A DNA stretch of 39,119 nucleotides from an uncultured Lachnospiraceae bacterium (GTDB lineage: Bacteria > Bacillota > Clostridia > Lachnospirales > Lachnospiraceae), in contig CANQEL010000003.1 in NCBI GenBank assembly GCA_947594855.1, forward strand, positions 1 through 39,119. Reading direction: 5' to 3'. Positions within the stretch are counted from its first letter, which is position 1, and each line of letters begins with the position of its first letter. Of the stretch, positions 1 to 8,278 are shown one piece after another. The translations under genes and the position numbers were made by a program. The notes beneath the pieces are model-generated. The model had not been told where the DNA came from. It worked only from the letters and a program-made list of their open reading frames with translations, and ran no database searches.

Positions 1-161
1 TTTGGTTAAAATCATTATACCTCAAGGAACCAATACTCTTTTTATTTTTTTTCAACTGACAATATCTTTACTCCAACCTGAAATACATAAATTATAATAT
101 TTCATAGAGTAAACAGCATCCGGGCAGGTCATAGCATATTTAATTTTTTCACAAAGTCAGA

Positions 162-1160
162 TTACAAATTTGTCCTCTGTCTGAATTCTCCAATGTCTGA
201 TACATTAAGTGATATTTTTTGCCAGTTACTCAGAATATTAATGTCTTTCTGCAATGATATCCTAGCTTTTAATTCATCAGGCACTTCGCCATAGGATTCA
301 AGGATATTGATAAGGCTCTGGGAAATTCCCTGTGCTATTCCAATTATTTTGCCTTTTGATTCCCCACGAGCCTCGCCAATGGCAATACCCTGTTTCCTGC
401 CTTTGCGTATGCCACGGCGTTCCCCATCGCGTCTTCCGTGCCTGTATTCCTTCCTTAGCTCCTCTTCTGCGTCATATTCAAATATTGATATTGGCATACC
501 TGTCATCTCCGTTCTCATCTTTATAAAAAATCTCTTTAAAATACCACGCTTTATGCATACCATCACTGCTTTATCCACTGCCGCATCCAGCGACATATTT
601 TTCCATTTTCTGTATCTGCGTACCAGGTCTATAAAATAACAGTACCCGTATAAGGTCCTGCACGACCTCTTAATATCTTCACTCATGCCCGCATTGATGT
701 TAATAAACTGCACCTTAAGCTCCAGCCACGGCTCGTCTTCCCTGATTCTGTAGGCATCCGAAAGCTTTAATATCTGTCTTTCAGGCTGTTTTCTGATTCC
801 GTTATAGAATACTATAAACCTTGGGGCAGGTATTTTTAAAAGCGTGGATGAATATATGGAATCATCCACATATGAGCTCATCTGTTTTGCAAAGTATATA
901 AGGTGTCTTAACGGCATGTTCGGGTTTACCGTGCTCTGGTGCTCGTAAAGGTTTATGGTGCTTCCTATTATAAAGGAGACATCATTTTTCATTCCCATGT
1001 ATACTGCATTTTCAAGTGTTGTGACAGTAAGGCGGCGTGTATCAGTGTAATGTGAGCCGTTAAGCGCATTATACAGGGTAAGCAGTTCCCTTTTTCTCTT
1101 AAAAAGCATACGGAACAGCGTGTCCTTATACTTTTTGTTTGCGGTTATTTCCTCATTCAA
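162..1160 (-). CDS. Rpn-like PD-(D/E)XK nuclease family protein
   Basis: 332 residues. The N-terminal half has the look of the Rpn/'PD-(D/E)XK nuclease family transposase' group: an early NDVSFII strand followed by INLYEHQST, whose E-x-Q pair is the usual variant of the catalytic E-x-K. The C-terminal third is a run of glycine- and charge-rich repeats (GRRDGERRGIRKG, then GIAIGEARGESKGKIIG), typical of this group. Family members are linked to RecA-independent recombination, or are simply abundant lineage-specific nucleases; a role here is inference. The start is a TTG at 1160, because AGGAGG ends ten bases upstream and the nearby ATG (1165) runs into a stop after four codons. No transposase DDE motif or terminal inverted repeats are seen, so I do not call it an insertion sequence. 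Confidence 0.75.
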   Translation of the reverse strand: MNEEITANKKYKDTLFRMLFKRKRELLTLYNALNGSHYTDTRRLTVTTLENAVYMGMKNDVSFIIGSTINLYEHQSTVNPNMPLRHLIYFAKQMSSYVDDSIYSSTLLKIPAPRFIVFYNGIRKQPERQILKLSDAYRIREDEPWLELKVQFININAGMSEDIKRSCRTLYGYCYFIDLVRRYRKWKNMSLDAAVDKAVMVCIKRGILKRFFIKMRTEMTGMPISIFEYDAEEELRKEYRHGRRDGERRGIRKGRKQGIAIGEARGESKGKIIGIAQGISQSLINILESYGEVPDELKARISLQKDINILSNWQKISLNVSDIGEFRQRTNL

Positions 1161-1192
1161 ATATCATATACCTCCTGTGTAAGTATTAACCT

Positions 1193-1220
1193 GCAGGAGG
1201 ATATATCCGGCCGCTCCTGC
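1193..1220 (-). promoter_or_regulatory. Leader hairpin with anti-SD arm before the Rpn-like gene
   Basis: On the minus strand GCAGGAG pairs with CTCCTGC across a loop that contains the self-complementary GGATATATCC. The 3' arm CCTCCTG is also complementary to the Shine-Dalgarno CAGGAGG at 1171-1177, so two alternative pairings are possible. Function as a translational switch is inference. Confidence 0.4.
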
Positions 1221-1317
1221 TTATTATTGTGAAATAAAAGCATAGAGTTCCCGAAAAATAATATTCAGATAAAAGAAATATCCCAGAATTAATTACATAG
1301 AAAATATGCTTTTTATT

Positions 1318-1346
1318 AGTGTAACACATAAAAGAATGTAATGCAA
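1318..1346 (-). promoter_or_regulatory. Sigma-A promoter of the Rpn-like gene
   Basis: TTGCAT (-35, 1341-1346) and TACACT (-10, 1318-1323) with a 17-base spacer, just after the stop of the upstream phosphodiesterase gene. This leaves a leader of about 150 nt before the TTG start. Confidence 0.5.
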
Positions 1347-1354
1347 GAAGTTTT

Positions 1355-3154
1355 TTAATAAAGCAACATTCGTATATACGACACCAGCGACTGTGTTTTC
1401 TCGCTTCCATACAACACTTCTCTGGCATATACCGGCATGTCCGTAATAATCCCGTCAACACCTATTCTTTTCATTCTGTTCATTTCCACATTATTATTGA
1501 CTGTCCATGCATACACTCCTTTACCATAACTGTGTGCACGGTTTATATTGTCCTGTGTCAGATATGAAGAATTTACGCTGAAAAAATCAATGTTTTTGTC
1601 ATCAAAATAATCACCATAGGCCGCCGATACAATATATCCTGTATATACATTCATATTATATCCTTTTACTTCTTTAAGATATTTGTAACTTGTGGATGAG
1701 AACATGCACTGCTCGTACATATCCATTTCATCAACAGCAGCCATTATATTTTTTACAAAATCCGAATCTTTTCTGCCTTCTTTTATTTCAATATTCAGAT
1801 TTATTTTCCCTTTACACAACTGTAGGGCTTCCTTCAAAGTCGGTATTCTGGTTCCGGCATATTTACGTGCAAATCCCGAACCTGCATCCAGATTAAGTAT
1901 ATCTGCATAATTCATATTCCATACATACTCATTCTTTCCTGTAGTCCTGTACAGGCTTGCATCATGCAAAAGTACTATTTCACCATCCTTGGTCTGCCTT
2001 ACGTCTATTTCCGCAAAATCTGCAAGACTGTCAATAGCAAGTTCAAGCGCAGGGATGGTATTTTCCGGCGCCTCTTCCGAGAATCCCCTGTGTGATGTAA
2101 TAGTTATTCCGCCAAAAGTATTATGCGCTGAAAGGTTACCATTTCTTATAACATCTACTGCATTGTATGCCGTTCCGATTAGTACAATAACAGACACAAT
2201 AATAAGAATTCTTTTATTCCAGGCTGAATCGTGCTTTATATTAACAGGTTTAAAAACCTCATCATCCACTGATTCGTACTTATAAAACGTATACACTGAT
2301 ATTCCCGAATACAGTATAATAGATATTATACTTACAAAATAAATAAGTATTAAGTTTATATATCTGCCAATCACCTGTATAAGCGCCATTTCAAGATTGT
2401 CTTTCGCAAACAGCACGACAAGGCACGCCATTATAACCATTATTACAGCATATACAATATAATAAACTGCAGTATATAATACTGTCACCGCAGCATATGC
2501 AGGTAATGTCCTTATAAATCTCTTTTTGAAAAAATTCCTGCCCTGCAACAATGCTTTTTTCCCACTGCTGTTTAAAAAAATGTTATAGCATACCGCATAC
2601 ATATTCATTATTATAAATCCTATTATCAGGACAGTAATTATTATAAAAAATGTTGTAAATAATTTGATATCAAAAAGGCCATTTTTTATATCTGCAATTC
2701 TGTTTTCAATACCAATAAGCCTGTTCAGTGCAAAACTCTGGCAAAGATAGAAAAAGCCTCCGGCAACCGCAAAAACAGAAATGTTGCGCGGCAAAAGCAT
2801 ATATGCCGTTCTTTTAACCGAACTCCATATAAGCGTTATAAATTTAAGCTTATGGCCATGCACCGCCGAACTAAATCCCGTATATAAAACATTCATTTCA
2901 AAGCCTGCAAATATTATCGCAATTACAATAATAATAATTAAAACAGGATACGTCAGCGGGTTCATCATAAGCTCGCCTATATTTTTTATATTAATATAAC
3001 TATACCCACATATTCCCAAAATATAGTTAATAAGGCTAATTGATATCCTGCTGTACAATACAACGAAAACCATTCTGTATATCAGTTCAAACATTACTAT
3101 ATTTCTGTAATTCAGTTTATATAACTGTTTAAGTTCTCTTACGATATTTTTCAT
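1355..3154 (-). CDS. Membrane-anchored glycerophosphodiester phosphodiesterase
   Basis: 599 residues. Roughly residues 1-335 hold about seven hydrophobic segments, matching the GPDPase membrane domain found in Firmicutes. From about residue 350 a GDPD catalytic TIM barrel follows: TSHRGFSEEAPENT (the HRG with the catalytic His), then AEIDVRQTKDG, VLLHDASLYRTTG (second catalytic His) and NIEIKEG (metal ligand Glu). The C-terminal WTVNN and GVDGIITDMP motifs are also present. It should hydrolyse glycerophosphodiesters, releasing glycerol 3-phosphate from lipid head groups or teichoic-acid material at the membrane. The start codon overlaps the 3' end of the subtilase gene by 26 nt, with GGAG nine bases upstream of ATG, so the two are probably translationally coupled. 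Confidence 0.9.
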   Translation of the reverse strand: MKNIVRELKQLYKLNYRNIVMFELIYRMVFVVLYSRISISLINYILGICGYSYINIKNIGELMMNPLTYPVLIIIIVIAIIFAGFEMNVLYTGFSSAVHGHKLKFITLIWSSVKRTAYMLLPRNISVFAVAGGFFYLCQSFALNRLIGIENRIADIKNGLFDIKLFTTFFIIITVLIIGFIIMNMYAVCYNIFLNSSGKKALLQGRNFFKKRFIRTLPAYAAVTVLYTAVYYIVYAVIMVIMACLVVLFAKDNLEMALIQVIGRYINLILIYFVSIISIILYSGISVYTFYKYESVDDEVFKPVNIKHDSAWNKRILIIVSVIVLIGTAYNAVDVIRNGNLSAHNTFGGITITSHRGFSEEAPENTIPALELAIDSLADFAEIDVRQTKDGEIVLLHDASLYRTTGKNEYVWNMNYADILNLDAGSGFARKYAGTRIPTLKEALQLCKGKINLNIEIKEGRKDSDFVKNIMAAVDEMDMYEQCMFSSTSYKYLKEVKGYNMNVYTGYIVSAAYGDYFDDKNIDFFSVNSSYLTQDNINRAHSYGKGVYAWTVNNNVEMNRMKRIGVDGIITDMPVYAREVLYGSEKTQSLVSYIRMLLY

Positions 3155-4088
3155 TAACGAAATCTCCTAAAAGTCTTTCAATGTTCACCATACCCCAGCC
3201 CTGTCTGCTATGCGGCATGCCGAGATTTACTGCTGTTTCCTTAAGTCTTATCTTAACTTCCTGATTTGTCATATCCGGATACTTTGACAACAACAGCGCT
3301 ATCGCGCCCGATACAACAGGAGTAGCCATGGAAGTTCCGCTCTTTACTATATATCTTCTTCCTCCGGTTATATTATTGCACGAATATATACCGCTGCCCG
3401 GCGCAACAATATCAGGTTTTTTAATACATGAGTGTGTAGGGCCCCTACCGGAATAATTTTTTATCATTCCCCTGTCGCTAATGACGGCATTATCATCATC
3501 TGCCGCTCCGACAGTAATAATTTTTCTGCTTATTCCCGGAGCCCCTATACTACTCTCATATGGCCCGTTATTTCCTGAAGCTGCAAGCACAACATACCCC
3601 TCATTCCAAAGCTCATCAACCTTTTTTACAAGCTTTGATTCTTCTTCATATACATTTCTTGCGGGCGTGCCTACAGAAATATTTACAATTCTTATATTAT
3701 ACCTTTTCCCATTATCCAGTATCCACTGCATCCCTGCCAGTACATCACCAAGCCTGCCATTACCCATATGATCCAGAACTTTAACACTAACCAGTCCGCA
3801 CAGGGGCGCCATTCCCGTATAAATATGTCCGCCCCCTCCTATTATACCTGCAACATGGGTTCCATGTCCATTATCATCATAAAAATCTGCCCTGCCATTT
3901 ACCATATCTGCCGCTGCAATCAGACGGCCGGCATATCCTGCAGCAGAAATTCTTTTATTAGGGTTATTTAGAAAGTCTCCATGTATGGCAATGCCTGAAT
4001 CTACAACAGCTACAACTATTCCCTGCCCATATATTCCCCTCTCATGCGCATAGGATAATCTTACAAGCCTTGCTACCCTTCTCATCAT
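3129..4088 (-). CDS. Subtilisin-like serine peptidase (S8)
   Basis: About 319 residues from the favoured start. The complete catalytic triad is visible, counted from the longest frame (ATG 4100): VVDSG (D34), NGHGTHVAG (H79) and SGTSMATPVVSGA (S257), plus the oxyanion Asn in ASGNNGP (N177). There is no signal peptide and no propeptide, so it resembles intracellular subtilases or a single-domain protease exported in another way. Start choice: ATG at 4088 has GGGG six bases upstream, whereas ATG at 4100 has no ribosome-binding site. The family degrades proteins with broad specificity; the substrate is unknown. It overlaps the downstream membrane phosphodiesterase gene. Confidence 0.87.
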   Translation of the reverse strand: MMRRVARLVRLSYAHERGIYGQGIVVAVVDSGIAIHGDFLNNPNKRISAAGYAGRLIAAADMVNGRADFYDDNGHGTHVAGIIGGGGHIYTGMAPLCGLVSVKVLDHMGNGRLGDVLAGMQWILDNGKRYNIRIVNISVGTPARNVYEEESKLVKKVDELWNEGYVVLAASGNNGPYESSIGAPGISRKIITVGAADDDNAVISDRGMIKNYSGRGPTHSCIKKPDIVAPGSGIYSCNNITGGRRYIVKSGTSMATPVVSGAIALLLSKYPDMTNQEVKIRLKETAVNLGMPHSRQGWGMVNIERLLGDFVNEKYRKRT

Positions 4089-4143
4089 GCTATACCCCAT
4101 AAACCGTATTATTATATTTTATTCAGCTTTTATGCAGTTGTGT

Positions 4144-4179
4144 CAAAGGTGCCGCCACTTTAGAGTGACCGCACCTTTG
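4144..4179 (-). terminator. Hairpin after lysA (possible terminator)
   Basis: CAAAGGTGC pairs with GCACCTTTG around an inner GTCACT/AGTGGC stem, 43 nt downstream of the lysA stop. It lacks a strong T-run on the minus strand, so termination is likely but not certain. Confidence 0.5.
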
Positions 4180-4221
4180 TATTAAAATATTATTTACCTT
4201 TTAATTATACCAGTTACATCC

Positions 4222-5487
4222 TTAATATTTCATATCTTTAAGTATATCGCAGAAATCAAAGGTTGCAAAATAATCCTTTGCTGTTTCCGCCCTTCTTATA
4301 AGCTGTACGCTTCCGTCTTCTTTAAGAAGCAGCTCTGCTGATTTAAGTTTTCCATTATAATTATATCCCATTGCATAACCATGCGCGCCTGCATCATGTA
4401 TAAACATATAGTCGCCCATATCAACTTTTGGAAGCATCCTGTCTACTGCAAACTTATCGTTATTTTCACATAGCGAACCTGTAACATCATATTTATGTGT
4501 GCAAGGCTCATTTTCTTTACCAAGAACCGTTATATGATGATATGCGCCATACATTGCAGGTCTCATAAGGTTCGCCGCGCATGCATCAAGCCCTATATAT
4601 TCTTTATATATATGCTTTTCATGTATTGCAGTTGCTACAAGGCCTCCATATGGGCCAAGCATATATCTGCCAAGCTCTGTAAATATGGCAACATCACCCA
4701 TTCCCGCAGGCACAAGTATCTTTTCATACGCTTTCCTTACGCCCTCGCCTATAACCATAATATCGTTAGGCTCTTTATCAGGCGTATATGGAATACCCAC
4801 TCCTCCTGAAAGATTAATGAATGAAATATGCGCTGAAGTCTTCTCCTTCAGCTCCACGGCAAGTTCAAATAATATACCTGCAAGCGTAGGATAATAATCA
4901 TTATTTACGGTATTGCTTGCAAGGAAAGCATGAATTCCAAAATTCTTTGCTCCCTTTTCCATAAGTTTCCTATATGCATCCGTCATCTGTTCCTTGGTAA
5001 GTCCATATTTGGCGTCTCCCGGATTATCCATAATATGCGTTCCAAGCGAAAACACTCCGCCCGGATTATATCTGCAGCATATAGTCTCAGGAATACCGGC
5101 CGATTTTTCCAAGAACTCAATATGCGTGTAATCATCAAGATTAATATATGCTCCAAGGTCGTATGCCTTTTTATATTCTGCAGCCGGAGTTACATTTGAA
5201 GAAAACATAATGTCGCTTCCCGTAAATCCTACAGCTTCAGATAACATCAATTCTGTCATTGAAGAACAGTCAACCCCGCATCCTTCCTCCTGTAAAATCT
5301 TTAAAATAAACGGATTAGGCGTAGCTTTTACTGCAAAGTATTCCCTGAAACCTTTATTCCATGAAAATGCTTTTTTTAATTTTCTTGCATTTTCCCTTAT
5401 TCCTTTTTCGTCATAAATATGAAACGGCGTAGGATATGTCTTAACAATCTCATCAACCTGTTCCTTTGTTACAAATGGTTTTTTCAT
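4222..5487 (-). CDS. lysA: Diaminopimelate decarboxylase
   Basis: 421 residues. A fold-type III PLP decarboxylase that converts meso-diaminopimelate to L-lysine and CO2, the last step of lysine synthesis. The PLP lysine lies in FAVKATPNP (K54), GVDCSSMTEL follows, and the active-site cysteine stretch is GSLCENNDKFAVDR, with HDAGAHGYAMGYNYNG near the C terminus. Start at ATG 5487 (MKKPFVTKEQ) because AGAGGA sits just upstream; a 31-residue in-frame extension would run over the promoter. The promoter overlaps a perfect 15-bp palindrome of Fur-box type. No lysine riboswitch fits in the 58-nt gap to the upstream gene. Confidence 0.9.
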   Translation of the reverse strand: MKKPFVTKEQVDEIVKTYPTPFHIYDEKGIRENARKLKKAFSWNKGFREYFAVKATPNPFILKILQEEGCGVDCSSMTELMLSEAVGFTGSDIMFSSNVTPAAEYKKAYDLGAYINLDDYTHIEFLEKSAGIPETICCRYNPGGVFSLGTHIMDNPGDAKYGLTKEQMTDAYRKLMEKGAKNFGIHAFLASNTVNNDYYPTLAGILFELAVELKEKTSAHISFINLSGGVGIPYTPDKEPNDIMVIGEGVRKAYEKILVPAGMGDVAIFTELGRYMLGPYGGLVATAIHEKHIYKEYIGLDACAANLMRPAMYGAYHHITVLGKENEPCTHKYDVTGSLCENNDKFAVDRMLPKVDMGDYMFIHDAGAHGYAMGYNYNGKLKSAELLLKEDGSVQLIRRAETAKDYFATFDFCDILKDMKY

Positions 5488-5518
5488 ATATAGTTCCTCT
5501 TTCTGCGTTAATATATTG

Positions 5519-5549
5519 TAATGATAATCATTAAAATTAAAAATGTCAA
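5519..5549 (-). promoter_or_regulatory. lysA promoter with Fur-box-like palindrome
   Basis: TTGACA (5544-5549), a 17-base spacer and TATCAT (5521-5526). The -10 lies inside TAATGATAATCATTA (5519-5533), a perfect 7-1-7 palindrome identical to the centre of the classical Fur box. The -35 overlaps the stop codon of the M23 gene. Binding by Fur is inference; Zur or PerR family proteins use related sites. Confidence 0.55.
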
Positions 5550-6409
5550 TATTTTTGAAACTCCATTCTGAACCCGTCAATAACCTTTAATATATGATAT
5601 GGATTAAAACTTATTTCGTCTTCCCCATAATATATTCCAAGATGCAGGTGTACATCAAACTTTCCTTTCGTACCCTCATCTCCGTATCCTGAATCTCCCA
5701 TTGTTCCTATTACGCTTCCTGCTTTAATATCCATTCCTTCCTTAAGTCCGTCTGCATAACTGTCAAGGTGGGCATAATAGTAATATGCACCTGAAGCGCT
5801 CCTTATACCTACTCTGTAACCGCCAAGTTCCAGCCAGCCCAGCTTTTCCACTTTCCCGTCCGTCATGCTCACTACCGGAAAGTATCCTCTCTCATTATTT
5901 CCTGCCATTATATCTGTTCCTTCATGCACTCTGTCACCGCCATATGAACGGGCAGCTCCCCATGAATCCTCATAAGATATCCCGACATTATTTACCGAAT
6001 CATATGACACTGGAAAACATCTTATATCATTCGTAATACCAAAATATATTGAAAAACAATCCTCAAATATTTTATCCGGCACCATATACCTGAACATAAC
6101 CGGACAATGCACGTTTTTTAATTTCTGCTGTTTTAAAACATTATAAATATTGTCATATACAATACCTTTAAGGCGTGAAGAATTGACTCCCTCAAGCTGC
6201 CTTATCCCCTGTTCATCAGTGCTGTAATAATACAGCATCCTGTAATCATCATATGGAAAATCCACAGACCTGAAAAGCTCTGATTTTATTATATCCTCTG
6301 TTATGCCTCTACATTCTGCGGCAATATCTACATAGCAGCTCATGAAATATACGAATACGGCACCTGCCATCATACACACTAACCCGGTTATAATCTTCTT
6401 TCTATTCAT
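5546..6409 (-). CDS. M23 family peptidase, membrane-anchored
   Basis: About 287 residues. An N-terminal hydrophobic segment (residues 6-25) acts as a signal or anchor. The C-terminal half is a LytM-type metallopeptidase domain: VHEGTDIMAG (HxxxD zinc ligands), YYAHLDSY, and FDVHLHLGIYYG (HxH ligand). Such enzymes cut peptidoglycan cross-links, although some non-sporulation and SpoIIQ-like members are inactive; here the ligands look intact. Start: ATG at 6409 (MNRKKII). A TTG at 6421 is an alternative, and neither has a strong ribosome-binding site. It precedes lysA by 58 nt but lysA has its own promoter. Confidence 0.85.
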   Translation of the reverse strand: MNRKKIITGLVCMMAGAVFVYFMSCYVDIAAECRGITEDIIKSELFRSVDFPYDDYRMLYYYSTDEQGIRQLEGVNSSRLKGIVYDNIYNVLKQQKLKNVHCPVMFRYMVPDKIFEDCFSIYFGITNDIRCFPVSYDSVNNVGISYEDSWGAARSYGGDRVHEGTDIMAGNNERGYFPVVSMTDGKVEKLGWLELGGYRVGIRSASGAYYYYAHLDSYADGLKEGMDIKAGSVIGTMGDSGYGDEGTKGKFDVHLHLGIYYGEDEISFNPYHILKVIDGFRMEFQKY

Positions 6410-6470
6410 TAGACAATACAAAATGTTTTCTCAATAAAGTCTATGAGGGTTATTAAAAATAATACATCTA

Positions 6471-6508
6471 AAAAGGAGCGCCGCTGACTGTTATGCGACG
6501 CTCCCTTG
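6471..6508 (-). terminator. Rho-independent terminator of rny
   Basis: GGGAGCGTCGC pairs with GCGGCGCTCC on the minus strand, followed by TTTTTAGA. It starts about 30 nt after the RNase Y stop codon. Confidence 0.8.
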
Positions 6509-6537
6509 CGTTTAAATATAATATTGATGTACACAGC

Positions 6538-8103
6538 TTATTTAGCGTAATCAATTGCCCTTGATTCCCTTATAACATTTACTTTTATCTGTCCGGGATA
6601 CTGAAGCTCACTTTCTATCTGCTTAGCCATATCCCGTGCAAGAAGTACCATTTCATCATCATTAATCTTTTCAGGAACAACCATTACACGTATTTCACGA
6701 CCTGCCTGTATAGCGTATGATCTTTCAACGCCTTTAAAACTGTTTGAAATATCCTCAAGCTGTTTTAACCTGGTAGTGTATGTTTCAAGAGTTTCACGTC
6801 TTGCACCCGGCCTTGCCGCTGATATGGCATCCGCAGCCTGTACAATACATGCAATAAGGCTTTCCGGTTCTACATCGCCATGATGCGCCTCAACCGCATT
6901 AATAACCAACGCTGACTCTTTATACTTCTTACATAAATCAACTCCAAGCTGAATATGTGAACCTTCCATATCATGGTCTACTGCTTTTCCAATATCATGC
7001 AGCAGTCCTGCGCGTTTTGCCATACGCACATCCACGCCTATCTCACCTGCAAGAATACCTGACAGATGGGATACTTCTATTGAATGTTTCAATGCATTCT
7101 GTCCAAAACTTGTCCTGAATTTCATTCTTCCAAGAAGCTTTACAAGTTCCGGATGAATTCCGTGAACACCTACTTCAAGAGTTGCTGCTTCTCCCTCTTC
7201 TTTTATAAGGTTATCGACCTCTTTCTGGGCCTTTTCAACCATCTCTTCGATTCTGGCAGGATGTATACGGCCATCCACTATAAGCTTCTCTAAAGCAATA
7301 CGTGCAACTTCTCTTCTTATAGGGTCAAATCCTGATAATACTACTGCTTCAGGTGTATCATCAATAATCAATTCCACTCCTGTGAGAGTTTCAAGAGCAC
7401 GTATATTACGTCCTTCCCTGCCGATAATTCTTCCTTTCATCTCATCACTGGGAAGCTGTACTACCGATATAGTTGTTTCTGCAACATGGTCTGCTGCACA
7501 TCTCTGAATTGCATTTACGACATAATCCCTGGCACGCTTAGTAGATTCTTCCTTAACACGCCTGTCCATTTCTTTTATCATAACTGCAGTTTCATGTTTT
7601 ACATCTTCCTCAACACTCTTAAGAAGTACTTCTTTTGCCTGTTCTGATGTAAGGCCTGATATTTTTTCAAGTTCCCTTAAATGGCTTTCCCTGATACTTT
7701 CAGTTTCTTTTTTAAGTTTGTCAAGCTCATTTTCCTTTGCAGTAACCTTAGCCTCCCTTTTTTCAAGAGCTTCTATCTTTTTATCAAGTGCTTCCTCTTT
7801 TGTCAAAACTCTTTTTTCATATTTCTGAAGCTCTGCTCTCTGCTCTTTTGTTTCCTTTTCAAGCTCGTTTTTCTTTCTCATTGCTTCTTCTTTTGCTTCA
7901 AGCAATGCTTCTCTTTTCTTAGTTTCTGCCGTCTTCAATGCATCATCTATAATCTCTCTCGCCTTGTCCTCAGCATTACCTATCTTTGCAGCGCTTACTT
8001 TATTGTTATAGGATATTGCCATCTTCCAAACAACGAGAGCAACAATTGCAAATAGCACAATCACAACAATGCTGGCTATAACTATGAATTTAATATCTGG
8101 CAC
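6538..8103 (-). CDS. rny: Ribonuclease Y
   Basis: 521 residues, the usual length. Order: an N-terminal membrane helix (residues 5-27), a long charged coiled coil (about 30-200), a KH RNA-binding domain with [15 protein letters not shown], then an HD domain with [15 protein letters not shown] and [13 protein letters not shown]. RNase Y is the membrane-bound endonuclease that starts mRNA decay in Firmicutes. The start is GTG at 8103: AGGAGG lies eight bases upstream and no ATG is available. It has its own promoter and terminator and appears monocistronic. Confidence 0.97.
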   Translation of the reverse strand: MPDIKFIVIASIVVIVLFAIVALVVWKMAISYNNKVSAAKIGNAEDKAREIIDDALKTAETKKREALLEAKEEAMRKKNELEKETKEQRAELQKYEKRVLTKEEALDKKIEALEKREAKVTAKENELDKLKKETESIRESHLRELEKISGLTSEQAKEVLLKSVEEDVKHETAVMIKEMDRRVKEESTKRARDYVVNAIQRCAADHVAETTISVVQLPSDEMKGRIIGREGRNIRALETLTGVELIIDDTPEAVVLSGFDPIRREVARIALEKLIVDGRIHPARIEEMVEKAQKEVDNLIKEEGEAATLEVGVHGIHPELVKLLGRMKFRTSFGQNALKHSIEVSHLSGILAGEIGVDVRMAKRAGLLHDIGKAVDHDMEGSHIQLGVDLCKKYKESALVINAVEAHHGDVEPESLIACIVQAADAISAARPGARRETLETYTTRLKQLEDISNSFKGVERSYAIQAGREIRVMVVPEKINDDEMVLLARDMAKQIESELQYPGQIKVNVIRESRAIDYAK

Positions 8104-8152
8104 AGTTGCACCTCCTTTATTTGATTTTCATTGTACATATTACAACATTTTT

Positions 8153-8181
8153 ATTGTATACTTTTTATAAGATTATGTCAA
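8153..8181 (-). promoter_or_regulatory. rny promoter
   Basis: TTGACA (8176-8181), 17-base spacer, TACAAT (8153-8158), about 50 nt before the GTG start of rny. Confidence 0.65.
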
Positions 8182-8197
8182 GTATTGAGCACGGCAT

Positions 8198-8255
8198 AAA
8201 AATAGCTGTGAACCATTGTGTAATATATACGCAAGCGGCTCACAGCTATTTTTTT
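8198..8255 (-). terminator. Terminator after the GH43 tandem
   Basis: AAAAATAGCTGTGA pairs with TCACAGCTATTTTT around a long loop. T-runs flank both sides, so it may work in both directions. It lies directly after the stop of the first GH43 gene and just upstream of the rny promoter. Confidence 0.8.
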
Positions 8256-8278
8256 AATTATGAATACCCTGTATTCTA

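Noticed and set aside
162-1160. Insertion sequence
   Set aside because: The protein is Rpn/PD-(D/E)XK-like; no terminal inverted repeats, target duplication or DDE motif were found.
1186-1461. 91-codon minus-strand frame over the 3' end of the GDPD gene
   Set aside because: It lies in another frame of the GDPD end and its promoter-bearing spacer, with no ribosome-binding site.
5488-5545. Lysine riboswitch upstream of lysA
   Set aside because: The gap is only 58 nt, too short for an L-box, and holds a promoter palindrome instead.
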